33,619 nucleotides of DNA from an uncultured Bacteroidota bacterium. Its GTDB lineage: Bacteria; Bacteroidota; Bacteroidia; Flavobacteriales; Flavobacteriaceae. The notes beneath the pieces are model-generated. The model was not told the DNA's origin. It was given only the letters and a program-made list of their open reading frames with translations, and searched no databases. The stretch spans positions 1 to 33,619 of the forward strand of contig CACEKJ010000010.1 of assembly GCA_902560045.1 (NCBI GenBank), written 5' to 3'. Below are positions 16,067-26,158 of this stretch, in pieces (position 1 is the first letter of the stretch; each line of letters begins with the position of its first letter). Made by a program: the position numbers and the translations under genes.

Positions 16067-17449
16067 CTATTTTACAAATAAGATTTCTACTCTTCTGTTA
16101 TTAGACCTTCCAGTTGCACTAACATTAGTGTCAATTGGATTGTTCTCTCCAAATCCAACACCACTTAATCTCTCACTTGAAACTTCTTTTGAAGACAAGT
16201 AATTTACTACAGCGTCTGCTCTTCTTTGAGAAAGGCCTTGGTTAAACTCTTTTGTACCTACACTATCAGTGTGACCTTCAACACTAAAGTTAGCGTCAGG
16301 GTATTTTAAAATAATAGAAACGATATTATCAAGTACTGGAGGCGTTCCATCTGTAAATATTGCTGATCCGAAAGCAAACTGAATACCTCTTGAAAGTTCA
16401 GTTATCATTTTCATTTCTTCTTCTGATGGTCCTTCTGGACAACCATTATTAGCAACCGTACCAGGAACCTCTGGACATTCGTCATCTTTATCAACTACTG
16501 AGTCACCATCTGTATCAGGCCATGGGCAACCTCTGTTGCCTCTTGGTCCTGCAACAGTAGGACAAGCGTCTTTTGAATCTTCAATTCCATCACCATCTGT
16601 ATCAGGACATCCTCCCATTTTTGCTAAACCAGCAACATTAGGACATCTGTCTTTATTATCAGAAATTCCGTCACCGTCAGTATCAGGACATCCATTATAT
16701 TCAGCCAGACCAGCTACCATTGGGCAGTCATCTTCACTGTCTTGTATTCCATCCCTGTCAGTATCAGGACATCCGTCAAATTCTTCTAAACCAGGAACTT
16801 CTGGGCAATTATCATGCTCATCATAAATCCCGTCTCCGTCAGTGTCTGTACCACCAAATTTAACAGAAAACATTGCAGAATATCTCATAGTACCACCCTC
16901 ATCAATTTGTCGTGCACCTCCTACGTTATCATAGTTGTGCTTAGCTTCTGCCATAAGGGTTAATCCAAATACGTCATTAAACCAGTAATTAACTCCAGCA
17001 GACATATTTCCAGTTAAACCATCTTGGTAATCACCAACCCATGTCCATCCTGGACCAATTCCAACAAATGGCTCGAGTTTTCCAATTGTGAATAAATCAG
17101 ATAAGTCATATTTTAACATAGCATCTACTGTAAAATAATCGTTAGTAGTACCTTCTAGCGCAAGTCCAGTAGCATAATTACTAATGTTATTAAATGAAGC
17201 CCCAATTCCTATAGAAACATTGTCACCAACATATTTTGAAAGTGAGAACATTGAAAGGGGAGATTTTGAAACATTCCAGTTTTGATCAACATCAAAGAAA
17301 TCAGGAATTGTAGTTCGGCTATCAACTTCTAGATCAACAGCATTAGTACCAAAGCTAAATTGCCATTGATTGTTTTTATCTTGTGCATTAACATTTGTTA
17401 ATCCAAAAATTAACATAGTTGTTAATAAAAGAGTGTAAATTTTTCTCAT
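16067..17449 (-). CDS. OmpA-family protein with thrombospondin type 3 repeats
   Basis: The ATG at 17449 is preferred over an upstream TTG because it directly gives the signal peptide [19 protein letters not shown] and a TAnnTTTG box lies just upstream. The 460-residue protein has an N-terminal beta-barrel (about 24-198). Next come six calcium-binding thrombospondin type 3 repeats (about 200-338, DTDGDGIxDxxDxCP units). A C-terminal OmpA peptidoglycan-binding domain follows (about 350-460), with Asp395 in EGHTDSVG and an Arg pair in NNRRVEI. It should tether the outer membrane to peptidoglycan. A barrel-only paralogue is encoded 100 bases upstream on the same strand. Confidence 0.95.
   Translation of the reverse strand: MRKIYTLLLTTMLIFGLTNVNAQDKNNQWQFSFGTNAVDLEVDSRTTIPDFFDVDQNWNVSKSPLSMFSLSKYVGDNVSIGIGASFNNISNYATGLALEGTTNDYFTVDAMLKYDLSDLFTIGKLEPFVGIGPGWTWVGDYQDGLTGNMSAGVNYWFNDVFGLTLMAEAKHNYDNVGGARQIDEGGTMRYSAMFSVKFGGTDTDGDGIYDEHDNCPEVPGLEEFDGCPDTDRDGIQDSEDDCPMVAGLAEYNGCPDTDGDGISDNKDRCPNVAGLAKMGGCPDTDGDGIEDSKDACPTVAGPRGNRGCPWPDTDGDSVVDKDDECPEVPGTVANNGCPEGPSEEEMKMITELSRGIQFAFGSAIFTDGTPPVLDNIVSIILKYPDANFSVEGHTDSVGTKEFNQGLSQRRADAVVNYLSSKEVSSERLSGVGFGENNPIDTNVSATGRSNNRRVEILFVK
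16436..16852 (-). repeat. Coding tandem repeats (thrombospondin type 3) in the OmpA-type gene
   Basis: Six imperfect units of roughly 70-80 bases encode DTDGDGI..D..D.CP...G. At DNA level words such as GTATCAGGACATC recur. Units differ in sequence and length, as expected for calcium-binding protein repeats. Slippage-driven copy-number change is possible. Confidence 0.85.
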
Positions 17450-17478
17450 AATTTTAAAATTACTTAATAATATTTTTG

Positions 17479-17512
17479 CAAAAATATGCAATTAAAAGAT
17501 AAAACTACTCAA
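17479..17512 (-). promoter_or_regulatory. Bacteroidota promoter for the OmpA-type gene
   Basis: On the minus strand there is TTG (17510-17512), a 23-base spacer and TATTTTTG (17479-17486), a full match to TAnnTTTG. It lies 30 bases before the ATG at 17449. Its place within the longer possible reading frame argues against the upstream TTG start. Confidence 0.6.
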
Positions 17513-17548
17513 TTTATATGAGAATTTAATGAAATAAAGTCCTAATTT

Positions 17549-18160
17549 TTACTCGGAATCTTCGTCAAATTTCAATGTTAACATAAGAGACCATCTCATA
17601 GTTCCACCTTCATCTAACATAATAGAATCTGATAAATTCTCTTTATACTCAGACATAAGTGTCAACCCAAAAGTCTCACTTAACCACACATTTAAACCAA
17701 GTGAACCGTTAGCTGTCAGATAGCATTCTTCTCCAAAAGATGTCATACCTGGTCCAATTCCTACAAAAGGATGGAAATCCATATCTAATAATTTCATAGA
17801 TACTAAATCAGAAAGATCATATTTTAACATTGCATCAACAGAGAAATAGTCGTTTGTTCTTCCCTGTAATTCAAATCCTGTTGCATAATTAGTAATACTA
17901 TTAAAGGCAGCGCCTACACCAAAAGATAGATTACCACCAACGTGCTTAGAAACCATAAACATGGATACAGGAGACTTTGAAAGATTCCAATTGTCTTTTA
18001 CATCAAAAAATTCTGTGAAAGATGTATTTGAATCAGCTTCTAAATCAACAGCATTGGTCCCAAAGCTAAACTGCCATTTGTGATTTTCATCTTGAGAGTT
18101 AACATTAAGAACAAATAAAAGGGTAAAAATTAAGATAGATAGTTTTGTAAATTTTTTCAT
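17549..18160 (-). CDS. Barrel-only paralogue of the adjacent OmpA-type protein
   Basis: The 203-residue protein has a signal peptide (MKKFTKLSILIFTLLFVL, cleavage near NSQ). The mature part aligns along its whole length with residues about 24-198 of the neighbouring OmpA protein. Shared blocks include [29 protein letters not shown] / [34 protein letters not shown] and a final LKF. It stops (DEDSE) exactly where the neighbour enters its thrombospondin repeats. It therefore lacks both the calcium-binding linker and the peptidoglycan-binding domain. This is a tandem duplication followed by loss of, or gain by the partner of, the C-terminal part. It is an outer-membrane barrel; its function is unknown. 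Confidence 0.9.
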   Translation of the reverse strand: MKKFTKLSILIFTLLFVLNVNSQDENHKWQFSFGTNAVDLEADSNTSFTEFFDVKDNWNLSKSPVSMFMVSKHVGGNLSFGVGAAFNSITNYATGFELQGRTNDYFSVDAMLKYDLSDLVSMKLLDMDFHPFVGIGPGMTSFGEECYLTANGSLGLNVWLSETFGLTLMSEYKENLSDSIMLDEGGTMRWSLMLTLKFDEDSE

Positions 18161-18252
18161 AACATAAATATTTATAATTAAATATAAGGAACTAATTTTT
18201 CCTAAAAAGATTTTTTAAAGGACATTGGGTTATCTGATATTATGAGTAAAAT

Positions 18253-21200
18253 TTAAAAACATTCAATTTTAATATCATCTGAGACATAAATAATAATTTT
18301 TTTTATTGTATTTAAACCTATTTCATAAAGTTTATTTTCGTAGCCCTTTAACTGATTTATATATTTTGATTTTTTTGTTCCCGTCTTATAATCAATCAAA
18401 ACAATGTCTTTATCGTTAAGAAATACTATTCTATCTGGAATAAAACTTTTGCCATTCTTTTCGATTATTTCTCTTTCGTTAAAACTTTTGTATTTGGGAT
18501 TATAAAATTCTTTTAATTCCTCATTATTGGTAATTTTATAAATTAGTTCCTTCAGTTTTTGTTTTTTATTAGTCGAAATTTCCCCTAACTCATAATATTT
18601 ATTTAAAACTAGACTTACATCTTTAAGAGAGTGTATTTCAGACATGATAAGATGAAAAATATTTCCCTTTTCTTGTGCAATGTCATATTCTTGAAGCCAT
18701 GATTTCACATGCTTATTACTGGTTATAATATTTCTTTTAAGCCTTGAGTTAAACATGAATTTTTCTTGCTGAATATTTTTTACTTGATTATTAAAAGTTG
18801 ATAAATTACTTTTATCTCCAATTTCATATTTGTTTTTTGAAGAATCCCAAATCCCTATTTCTTTTAAATATCCGATAAACATTCCTGAAAATAAATTTAA
18901 TTTCTCATTTCCTTTTTTGTCAAGATCTTTTTCTGACAAAATATAAAGTTCATTTTTAGCCCTTGTTAAAACCACATACAGGAGATTTATATTGTCAATT
19001 TCTAGTTTTTTCTTATAATTATTGTAAAGCTTTTCGTCAATAACTTCTAAGTCCTTATTTATGTTAATCAGAGGAGATTTAATTTCAAATCCTATCTTAT
19101 TTTTAAAATCAATCCATGCTTTTGGATTAAGATCATTGTGAATGTTAATATTGGCATAAGGATAAATAACAATTGGAAATTCTAATCCTTTAGATTTATG
19201 TATAGTAATTATTTCTACAGCATTAATTTCACTTGGACTGATTATGTTTAGTTTATCCCTTTTTTCTTTATAATGATCTAAAAATTCTATAAAGCTTATT
19301 TGATTTTTATTTGAATATTCATTCGCAAAATCTAGTAGAAATTGAAGATACGAATTACCACTTTCAGCTAATCTAAAGCAATCAATTATGTATTCAATTG
19401 CCTCGTAGATTGATTTGTTTTTTAATATAGATAGCTCTAAGGCGAAATCATTAATAACCAGTTCTTTTTTAATGCTTTCAAAGTCCATATTTAAAATTTC
19501 AATAAAGAAATCTTCTTTTGCTCTTTCAATTAAGTTCAATTCAAAAAGAGATTTGCATAGTCTCATTTTTGAAGAATTGGATTCACTAACTGAATATTCA
19601 AGAAGATTTATAATCAAGTTTACAGATGGACTAGAAGATAAATTTAAAACCTCTGAAGAAATTATGGGGATTTTATTATCTGATAAATAGTCTCCAATTT
19701 CTTTTCCTTCCTTCTTCTTTCTGACAATTATACAGATATCTCGAAAAGAATAATTTCTCTTAATTGCGTCGTTAATGTTTTGTAAGACTTTTTCTTGGTA
19801 ATATTCATTTAATGTAATTGTCTGGTCACTGTCATAAAAATCAATAGTTACATTTCCAGTGGAGTCTTTAAAATACTTTTGAACAGGAAAATCAAATATT
19901 TTATTAAGCTCATTATTTTTTGAATACCTGTTCTTTATGTAAGTAAACAGTTTGTTATTAAAATTTACAATCTCCTTTGAGCTCCTATAATTTATGTCTA
20001 GTTCGACGTTTATTTTATCACAGTAAAATGGAGATTTGTTTTTTATTAATCGAATAAATTCGTCAACATCTCCTCCTCTCCAGCTGTATATCGCTTGTTT
20101 TGGATCTCCAGCAATTGTTAATGAAGAGTTTTCAGATGATAAAGAATTTTCTATTAATGGCTTAAGATTTTCCCATTGCATTTTTGATGTGTCTTGAAAC
20201 TCATCGATAAAAAAGTGACTATATTTTACACCTAATTTTTCATAGATAAAAGGTGCAGGTTGATTTTTGATTTCATCATTAATAATTTTATTGAATTCTG
20301 AAATCACAATAAAATTATCATCAACTTTCATTTCTTCAAGCTCTTTTTTTATTAAACTTAAAATTGAAAGAGGTGAAAGATTGCTAAGGATATTTGCAAA
20401 TAATTTTAAATTGTAAATATTTTTTTTGCATTCTTTATAAATCTGTAAAAGCTCGTTTCTAATTTGATTAATTCTTAGAATGTCATGTTCTCTAGCTTTT
20501 GATGAGTGAAGAGCCCCATCATTTAGATTTTCTTCAAGTTGATTTGTATACAACCTTTCATAATTTTCGGCACTAATTTTCTTAAAATGATTTGGAAGTG
20601 TTTTTCTTCTAAAACAATCTTCGTTAAGCTCATTTTTTTTGATTAGTTCTAATGCCTTTTCTGCTAGTTTGGTGGTTGTTTTTTTTAAACTTTTTACAGA
20701 AGATTTTAATATTTTTTTTGAATTTTTAAAATCACTGGGGCTAAGTTCTTTAATCAATTCTAATTGATTATAATTGTTTTCACTTAACAACAATTTGGAA
20801 ATATTTTGTAGGTCTTTAGTTATGTCCCAGCTTTTATCATCATCTGTTTTTTCAAAAGAGAAATCAATTATTTCTGAGAAATAGGAATTGTCAATTTCAA
20901 TTTTTGAAATTAGCTTATCAACAGCCTTTTCAAGTATTTCATTTTGATCAATTTCAACTTCGTATTTACTGTCAATTCCCAGCTCATATGTAAAGCCTCT
21001 TACAATTTTTTGAGTGAGTTTGTCAATTGTAGAAATTTCAAATGAAGCGTAATTTTTAAGTATATTTTTTAAAATTTTAGATGACTTTATAAAAATTTCG
21101 TCTTCGTTAAGTCCAGTTTCTTTTTTTATTATGTCTGTTACGGCGGGGTCAATTGAAATACGATTAGTATAATTTACTAAGAGGTTAATGATCCTATGCT

Positions 21201-21366
21201 TCATTTCATTTACAGCTTTATTTGTAAATGTAACTGCCAAAATATTTTTGTAAAGTGAAATGTTATCACTTTTAAGCAAAAGAACAATATAATCTTTTAC
21301 CAGGTTGAAAGTTTTACCTGTCCCTGCAGACGCGTTATAAATTTTAAAATAATTTAATTGACTCAT
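18253..21366 (-). CDS. addA: AddA-like helicase/nuclease subunit (UvrD superfamily)
   Basis: The 1037-residue protein has all the expected parts. There is a Walker A ASAGTGKT (12-19, Lys18) with VTFTNKAVNEMK, and a Walker B DEFQD (388-392). It also has motif III GDPKQAIYSWRGGD, HKSKGLEFPIVIYP and LLYVVLTRAKNELYI. At the end is a RecB-type nuclease domain with PDR (Asp978) and IDYK (Asp992, Lys994). It should unwind and resect double-strand breaks with AddB, feeding RecA. The nuclease triad here is intact, in contrast to the interrupted AddB. It is separated from addB by two outer-membrane genes and their terminator, so the pair is not one simple operon. It is divergent from sodA. Confidence 0.93.
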   Translation of the reverse strand: MSQLNYFKIYNASAGTGKTFNLVKDYIVLLLKSDNISLYKNILAVTFTNKAVNEMKHRIINLLVNYTNRISIDPAVTDIIKKETGLNEDEIFIKSSKILKNILKNYASFEISTIDKLTQKIVRGFTYELGIDSKYEVEIDQNEILEKAVDKLISKIEIDNSYFSEIIDFSFEKTDDDKSWDITKDLQNISKLLLSENNYNQLELIKELSPSDFKNSKKILKSSVKSLKKTTTKLAEKALELIKKNELNEDCFRRKTLPNHFKKISAENYERLYTNQLEENLNDGALHSSKAREHDILRINQIRNELLQIYKECKKNIYNLKLFANILSNLSPLSILSLIKKELEEMKVDDNFIVISEFNKIINDEIKNQPAPFIYEKLGVKYSHFFIDEFQDTSKMQWENLKPLIENSLSSENSSLTIAGDPKQAIYSWRGGDVDEFIRLIKNKSPFYCDKINVELDINYRSSKEIVNFNNKLFTYIKNRYSKNNELNKIFDFPVQKYFKDSTGNVTIDFYDSDQTITLNEYYQEKVLQNINDAIKRNYSFRDICIIVRKKKEGKEIGDYLSDNKIPIISSEVLNLSSSPSVNLIINLLEYSVSESNSSKMRLCKSLFELNLIERAKEDFFIEILNMDFESIKKELVINDFALELSILKNKSIYEAIEYIIDCFRLAESGNSYLQFLLDFANEYSNKNQISFIEFLDHYKEKRDKLNIISPSEINAVEIITIHKSKGLEFPIVIYPYANINIHNDLNPKAWIDFKNKIGFEIKSPLININKDLEVIDEKLYNNYKKKLEIDNINLLYVVLTRAKNELYILSEKDLDKKGNEKLNLFSGMFIGYLKEIGIWDSSKNKYEIGDKSNLSTFNNQVKNIQQEKFMFNSRLKRNIITSNKHVKSWLQEYDIAQEKGNIFHLIMSEIHSLKDVSLVLNKYYELGEISTNKKQKLKELIYKITNNEELKEFYNPKYKSFNEREIIEKNGKSFIPDRIVFLNDKDIVLIDYKTGTKKSKYINQLKGYENKLYEIGLNTIKKIIIYVSDDIKIECF

Positions 21367-21391
21367 GGTTATTACAAGTTAATAATAGTAG

Positions 21392-21422
21392 TTGATTATT
21401 AGATACTTTAATTGTAAATTTG
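21392..21422 (+). promoter_or_regulatory. Bacteroidota promoter for sodA
   Basis: TTG (21392-21394), a 20-base spacer and TAAATTTG (21415-21422), a full match to TAnnTTTG, lie 20 bases before the ATG at 21443. This supports that start over the longer in-frame possibility. Confidence 0.7.
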
Positions 21423-21442
21423 ATAAATTAAATTCGATTAAA

Positions 21443-22048
21443 ATGAGCTTTACTTTACCACAATTAGATTACGCATATGACGCATTAGAGCCTCATATAG
21501 ATTCAAGAACCATGGAAATTCACCATTCAAAGCATCATCAGGGTTATACAAATAAACTTAATGCAGCTATCGAAGGAACAGATCAAGAATCAAAAAATAT
21601 TCATCAAATACTTACAGATTTAGACATGAATAATATGGCTCTAAGAAATAATGCTGGAGGCTATTTTAATCACAAGCTATTTTGGGAGATTATGAATCCT
21701 AATAATAAAACCGAAATGTCTAATGACTTAAGCTCAGCAATTGATAACTCGTTTGGTAGTTTTGATAATTTTTGCGCTTCCTTTTCAAATGCTGCAGCTA
21801 CAAGATTTGGTTCTGGTTGGGCATGGCTATGTGTAAAAGACGGAAAATTAGAAATATGTTCCACATCTAATCAGGACAATCCATTAATGCCGTCAATTGG
21901 TTGCGGTGGAACTCCGATTTTAGGAATCGATGTTTGGGAGCATGCTTACTATTTAAATTATCAGAATAGAAGGCCTGATTATGTTAATGCATTTTTTAAT
22001 GTAATAAATTGGGGTGCAGTTTCAGAAAAGTTTATTCAGGCTAGTTAA
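21443..22048 (+). CDS. sodA: Superoxide dismutase, Mn/Fe family
   Basis: The 201-residue protein starts [17 protein letters not shown]. An upstream in-frame start would add 17 residues but would begin inside the promoter, so it is rejected. The metal ligands are His27, His77, Asp163 and His167 ([11 protein letters not shown]). The second-sphere Gln144 in [10 protein letters not shown] is the Mn-type position, and GGYFNH also fits Mn enzymes. A manganese or cambialistic enzyme is therefore more likely than a strictly iron one. There is no signal peptide, so it acts in the cytoplasm. The 3' end overlaps the convergent PurF-like gene by 4 bases. Confidence 0.96.
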   Translation: MSFTLPQLDYAYDALEPHIDSRTMEIHHSKHHQGYTNKLNAAIEGTDQESKNIHQILTDLDMNNMALRNNAGGYFNHKLFWEIMNPNNKTEMSNDLSSAIDNSFGSFDNFCASFSNAAATRFGSGWAWLCVKDGKLEICSTSNQDNPLMPSIGCGGTPILGIDVWEHAYYLNYQNRRPDYVNAFFNVINWGAVSEKFIQAS

Positions 22049-23940
22049 TAGGCTCTTTTTTTATTTCCTTCAAAAAAATTAACAAAAGCTGTATTTACAA
22101 CTCTATTACCACCGGGAGTTGGATACTCACCGGTGAAATACCAATCTCCTTTAGAAGATGGGCATGCTTTGTGTAAATTTTCAATAGACTGAAAAATAAT
22201 TTTCACATCTCGGTTTTCAATGTGTGAACTTAATAGTTCGGTGATTTTATCCGAAATTTCCTCAGCTGAAAATTGATTATAAATTTCTTTAACATGATTC
22301 ACCATTTCATCATCATTTAAGTCAAGTTCCTTTTTACACTTTTTATAAACATTATCAATAATAGATCCTAATCCTTTTTCTTTTAGAAGACTAAGCGCTG
22401 CATTGAATGCAATAAGACTTTCTAGGTTAGCCATATCAATCCCGTAACAATCAGGGTATCTTATTTGTGGAGCAGAAGAAACAATGATAATTTTTTTAGG
22501 ATTTAGCCTATCTAACATTTTTAATATACTTTTTTTCAAGGTGGTACCTCTAACAATACTGTCGTCAATAATTACGATAGTATCAGTTGACTTAACAACT
22601 CCATAAGTGATATCATATACATGCTCTACTAAATCATCTCTACTATCATCTTCGGTTATAAATGTTCTAAGCTTAACATCTTTAACCGCAATTTTTTCGA
22701 TTCTGGGTCTAACAGAAAGTATATTCGTTATTTTATTTTCAGAAAGATTTTTTTTACCAATTATTTCATTGGTTTTTTTTGAATTTAAAAATTCTTCAAC
22801 GCTTTCAATCATCCCGAAAAAAGAGGTTTCAGCAGTATTTGGTATGTATGAAAAGACAGTGTTTTTGATATCAAAATTTATTTCTTTTAGAATAGCTGGC
22901 ATAATAAACTTTCCTAAATTTTTTCTTTCCTGATAAATATCTGAATCATTTCCCCTTGAAAAATATATCCTCTCAAAAGAGCATGATTTATTTTCTTTTT
23001 GTTTGATTACAGACTTAATTTTAAAGGCCCCATTACTTTTCACAACTATAGCGTTTCCTGGGTTCAATTCTTTTATTTCATCAATATTTAAATTAAATGC
23101 GGTTTGAATTGCAGGTCTCTCTGATGCAACTACAACTACTTCATCATTTTTAAAGTAAAAGGCGGGTCTTATCCCACTAGGATCTCTCATCACAAATGAA
23201 TCGCCATGTCCTAATAAACCACCTATTACATACCCTCCGTCCCACCTTTTTGAAGCTTTTTTAAGGATTTTAAATATGTCTAATTTTTCTGAAATGATTG
23301 AGGAGCATTCTTGTTTAGATAGACCTTCTTTTTTTAATTCTTTGTACATTTTTCTCACGGCATCATCTAAAAAATGTCCAATTTTTTCCATTATAATTAC
23401 CGTATCTGTATATTCTTTCGGGTGTTGACCTAATTCAATCAGACTATTAAATAATTCTTTTGAATTTGTCATATTAAAATTTCCGGCAAGAATCAAATTT
23501 CTGTGTTTCCAGTTATTTTGTCTCAAAAAGGGATGTACGTTTTCAACACTATTTCCTCCAAATGTTCCGTACCTAACATGGCCAAGTAGTGACTCAGCCA
23601 AATAAGGAACATTGTTTTTTAGTTTACTAATATTATTAACGAGGGAAGGAGCTAATTTGAGTTCTTTGTTTATTCTTTCATTTATTTTGCTGAATACATC
23701 CTGAATAGGTTGCTTTTCAATGGAGCGAATTCTACTTATAAATCTTTTTCCTGGTTCTACGTCAAGTTTAATACTTGCAAACCCAGCTCCGTCTTGACCT
23801 CTGTTATGCTGTTTTTCCATTAGTAGATACATTTTATTTATTCCGTAAAATGCACTACCATATTTTTTCTTATAAAATTCTAGTGGCTTAAGTAATCTAA
23901 TGTGGCCTATACCACATTCGTGTTTTATAGCGTCACTCAT
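22045..23940 (-). CDS. Long PurF-like amidophosphoribosyltransferase
   Basis: The 631-residue protein combines a class II glutamine amidotransferase domain and a type I phosphoribosyltransferase domain. The catalytic Cys9 lies in HECGIGH, implying removal of an 8-residue propeptide, and [18 protein letters not shown] and AGNFNMTN are also present. The second domain has the PRPP loop [14 protein letters not shown] at about 455-468. Standard PurF is about 470-510 residues; this form is longer, with extra segments around 80-100 and 350-400 and a C-terminal extension with a [18 protein letters not shown] motif. It is the last gene of a purN-RNase H-pfkB-purF-like unit. The presumed reaction is PRPP + glutamine to phosphoribosylamine. 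Whether it is the main purine enzyme or a paralogue cannot be told here. Confidence 0.88.
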   Translation of the reverse strand: MSDAIKHECGIGHIRLLKPLEFYKKKYGSAFYGINKMYLLMEKQHNRGQDGAGFASIKLDVEPGKRFISRIRSIEKQPIQDVFSKINERINKELKLAPSLVNNISKLKNNVPYLAESLLGHVRYGTFGGNSVENVHPFLRQNNWKHRNLILAGNFNMTNSKELFNSLIELGQHPKEYTDTVIIMEKIGHFLDDAVRKMYKELKKEGLSKQECSSIISEKLDIFKILKKASKRWDGGYVIGGLLGHGDSFVMRDPSGIRPAFYFKNDEVVVVASERPAIQTAFNLNIDEIKELNPGNAIVVKSNGAFKIKSVIKQKENKSCSFERIYFSRGNDSDIYQERKNLGKFIMPAILKEINFDIKNTVFSYIPNTAETSFFGMIESVEEFLNSKKTNEIIGKKNLSENKITNILSVRPRIEKIAVKDVKLRTFITEDDSRDDLVEHVYDITYGVVKSTDTIVIIDDSIVRGTTLKKSILKMLDRLNPKKIIIVSSAPQIRYPDCYGIDMANLESLIAFNAALSLLKEKGLGSIIDNVYKKCKKELDLNDDEMVNHVKEIYNQFSAEEISDKITELLSSHIENRDVKIIFQSIENLHKACPSSKGDWYFTGEYPTPGGNRVVNTAFVNFFEGNKKRAY

Positions 23941-23993
23941 TGTCTAATTAGTAAGCATACAAAAAAACAAAATAAATATTTAAAAATATACAT

Positions 23994-24902
23994 TTAGAGA
24001 TTATGTTTTTTAATATAATTTATCCTTTCATCAATTTCATTTTTTTTCAAATCAAGCATGTTTTCAACTCCGAATTTTTCTACCGAAAATGAAGCTATTG
24101 CATTTGCATAAATTAGTGCATTTGAAATTGAATTGAAATCATAATTTTTTGATTTTGCCAAATAACCAGCAAAGCTTCCTGCAAAAGAATCTCCTGCGCC
24201 AGTGGGATCAATAACATTGTCCACCGGAAAACTTTTGCAATCGAATTTATTTGAAGAAGAATAAACACTTGCCCCATATTCACCTCTTTTCATGATAATA
24301 TATTTTGGCCCCATTTCAAGAATAGTTTTTACCCCCTTATCCAAATTGTTACATCCTGAAAGCTGTATAACTTCCTCGTCATTAATACATATCAAGTCCA
24401 CCTTTTTTATGACTTCCTTTAAAGATTCTAAGCTGTTATCCATCCAAAAGTTCATTGTGTCAAGCATTATAAATTTAGGTTTTTTTTCAAATTGGCTCAC
24501 AACACTCAATTGAACATTTGGATCAAGATTTCCAAGAACTAAAATGTTAGGATTTGTAAAGTTTTTAGGGATTTTAGGATCAAATATAGATAGTACATTT
24601 AATTGAGTTTCTAGTGTATCTCTCTTGTTCATATTTTCATGATATTTTCCAGACCAAAAGAAACTTTTTCCGTCTTGTATAATCTGAACTTCAGAAATAT
24701 CTATTTTTTTTGAGATTAAAATATCAAGATAGCTTTTCGGAAAATCACCCCCCACAATTGAAATGATTGCACATTCAACATCTTTTGTTTTTGCAGCTAA
24801 ACTCGCAAAGGGTGCAGACCCCCCAATAACACGTTCAACTTTCCCAAATGGGGTTTCGATTGTATCAAATGCTAGTGTTCCGACAACTATTACCTTACTC
24901 AT
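23994..24902 (-). CDS. PfkB-family carbohydrate/nucleoside kinase
   Basis: The 302-residue protein has the ribokinase fold signatures: an N-terminal GGSAPFASLAAK substrate loop (27-38) and the C-terminal DPTGAGDSFAGSF motif (232-244), in which Asp238 is the catalytic base and GAGD the anion hole. FGKVERVIGGSAPFAS resembles the PfkB proteins encoded beside the long PurF-like gene in other Bacteroidota (recalled, not searched). The substrate is unknown; the purine-synthesis neighbours suggest a ribose or nucleoside compound, which is inference. It is separated from RNase H by 18 bases and from the PurF-like gene by 53 bases. Confidence 0.88.
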   Translation of the reverse strand: MSKVIVVGTLAFDTIETPFGKVERVIGGSAPFASLAAKTKDVECAIISIVGGDFPKSYLDILISKKIDISEVQIIQDGKSFFWSGKYHENMNKRDTLETQLNVLSIFDPKIPKNFTNPNILVLGNLDPNVQLSVVSQFEKKPKFIMLDTMNFWMDNSLESLKEVIKKVDLICINDEEVIQLSGCNNLDKGVKTILEMGPKYIIMKRGEYGASVYSSSNKFDCKSFPVDNVIDPTGAGDSFAGSFAGYLAKSKNYDFNSISNALIYANAIASFSVEKFGVENMLDLKKNEIDERINYIKKHNL

Positions 24903-24920
24903 GCTTATTATTTTAGTTAT

Positions 24921-25529
24921 TTATTTTCTTCCAAAGTCAGCTGGAATTTCTCCCCACAACTTGGTTTCCCATTTTTTTATTTTTACTGAAAAATTATTTT
25001 TTTTGAGCCATAAGATAGCTCTTTCTATTAAAATAAATACATCTTTATTTTCTTCATTTCTTTTTAATTTTGTTTGACACTTCTTCTTATTAACCCAGCT
25101 GATTGCTGTTATAGAATCTGAATATATAATTTTCTTTTTCTTTTGATTTTCCATCATTGCAATGCCATGAACCAAAGCTAAAAATTCCCCGATATTATTT
25201 GTTGCATTCTTGAACGGTCCCATTTTAAATAAAACTTCTTTAGTTTTAGTGTCTACTCCTTGATATTCCATTAATCCAGGATTACCACTTGATGCCGCAT
25301 CAACTGAAATTGAGTTTAAATCTGGACCATTATCCAGATTTTTTATATTTTTTGACTTCTTATAATCTTCATAGCCATTCGAAAAAGCGTTTTTTGCTTC
25401 CTCTAAATTTTTAAAGCTCTTATACAAAGCTCCTTTCACATTTTTAATTTCATTTTGACATTCAGCCCATGAAAAATATATACCAGGATTATTTCCCTTC
25501 CAAACCACATAAAATTTTTTATTATTCAT
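24921..25529 (-). CDS. Ribonuclease H with N-terminal viroplasmin-type domain
   Basis: The 202-residue protein begins with the viroplasmin (caulimovirus VI-type) RNA-binding domain, KFYVVWKGNNPGIYFSWAEC...KSFKNLEEA (about 4-48). A linker leads to an RNase H domain with Asp77 (ISVDAASSGNPG), Glu115 (NIGEFLALV) and Asp138 (IYSDSITAISW). The last acidic residue is Asp198 in LWGEIPADFGRK. All four catalytic positions are present. It should remove RNA from RNA-DNA hybrids. The domain pair is common in Bacteroidota. The start overlaps the end of purN by 8 bases, indicating co-transcription and translational coupling. Confidence 0.93.
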   Translation of the reverse strand: MNNKKFYVVWKGNNPGIYFSWAECQNEIKNVKGALYKSFKNLEEAKNAFSNGYEDYKKSKNIKNLDNGPDLNSISVDAASSGNPGLMEYQGVDTKTKEVLFKMGPFKNATNNIGEFLALVHGIAMMENQKKKKIIYSDSITAISWVNKKKCQTKLKRNEENKDVFILIERAILWLKKNNFSVKIKKWETKLWGEIPADFGRK

Positions 25530-26118
25530 CGCTTAAAACTTTGATTAAATCTTCTATAATTTTAGGAAAAAAATCCATTTCAAGGACATGTATTTTTTTT
25601 GCAAGTTCTTCAGAACTACAAGGATATTGAATGGTTAACTTTTTTTGAAAAATAATCTTACCTTCATCATAATTTTTATTTACATAATGAATAGTTATTC
25701 CACTCTCCCTTTCTAAATTTTCAATAATCTTATTGTGTACATTCATTCCATACATTCCTTTTCCACCATATGCTGGTAATAAAGAAGGGTGAATATTTAT
25801 AATTTTATTGGGAAACTTTTCTATTATATTTTTTGAAATTTTTAATAAAAATCCTGCTAGTATTATTAACGAAGGATTAAATTTTTCGATTTTAATTAAT
25901 GCACTTTCACTATTAAATTGATCTTTATTTAAAATCAGAAAGGGAACATTTAATTTTTTAGATTTTTCTATGACACCCGCCCTATTATTATTTGTTATTA
26001 TACACCATTCAATTTCATAAAATTTATCTCTAAAATAATTGATAATGTTTTCTGCATTTGATCCGTTACCAGAAGCAAGAATCAAGATCTTAACTTTTTT
26101 TGGTGAATTTATGTTCAC
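25522..26118 (-). CDS. purN: Phosphoribosylglycinamide formyltransferase
   Basis: The 198-residue protein uses a GTG start. It shows ILILASGNGSNAENI (phosphate-binding loop, about 11-25) and the catalytic Asn108 and His110 in IINIHPSLLPAYGGKGMYG. Asp151 lies in HYVNKNYDEGKIIFQ. This is the full active site of PurN, which transfers a formyl group from 10-formyltetrahydrofolate to glycinamide ribonucleotide. It is the first gene of the four-gene minus-strand unit and is divergent from acpP, with 82 bases between starts. Confidence 0.95.
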   Translation of the reverse strand: MNINSPKKVKILILASGNGSNAENIINYFRDKFYEIEWCIITNNNRAGVIEKSKKLNVPFLILNKDQFNSESALIKIEKFNPSLIILAGFLLKISKNIIEKFPNKIINIHPSLLPAYGGKGMYGMNVHNKIIENLERESGITIHYVNKNYDEGKIIFQKKLTIQYPCSSEELAKKIHVLEMDFFPKIIEDLIKVLSDE

Positions 26119-26158
26119 AAATTTTTTTTTGAATGGGTTAAATTAAAATAAAGTTTTT

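Noticed and set aside
16536-16826. Open frame of 96 codons antisense to the OmpA repeats
   Set aside because: Low-complexity Ser/Pro-rich translation produced by the periodic coding repeat on the other strand; no start signal or family.
16436-16852. Regularly spaced DNA repeats resembling a CRISPR array
   Set aside because: The repeats are imperfect, lie in frame in a gene and encode thrombospondin type 3 units; there are no unique spacers of constant length and no cas genes.
17450-17491. Longer N-terminus for the OmpA-type protein from an upstream TTG
   Set aside because: It would place 14 residues before a perfect signal peptide and begin within the promoter region.
21392-21442. Longer N-terminus for superoxide dismutase
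   Set aside because: The added 17 residues do not belong to the family and the frame would overlap the -33 and -7 promoter boxes.
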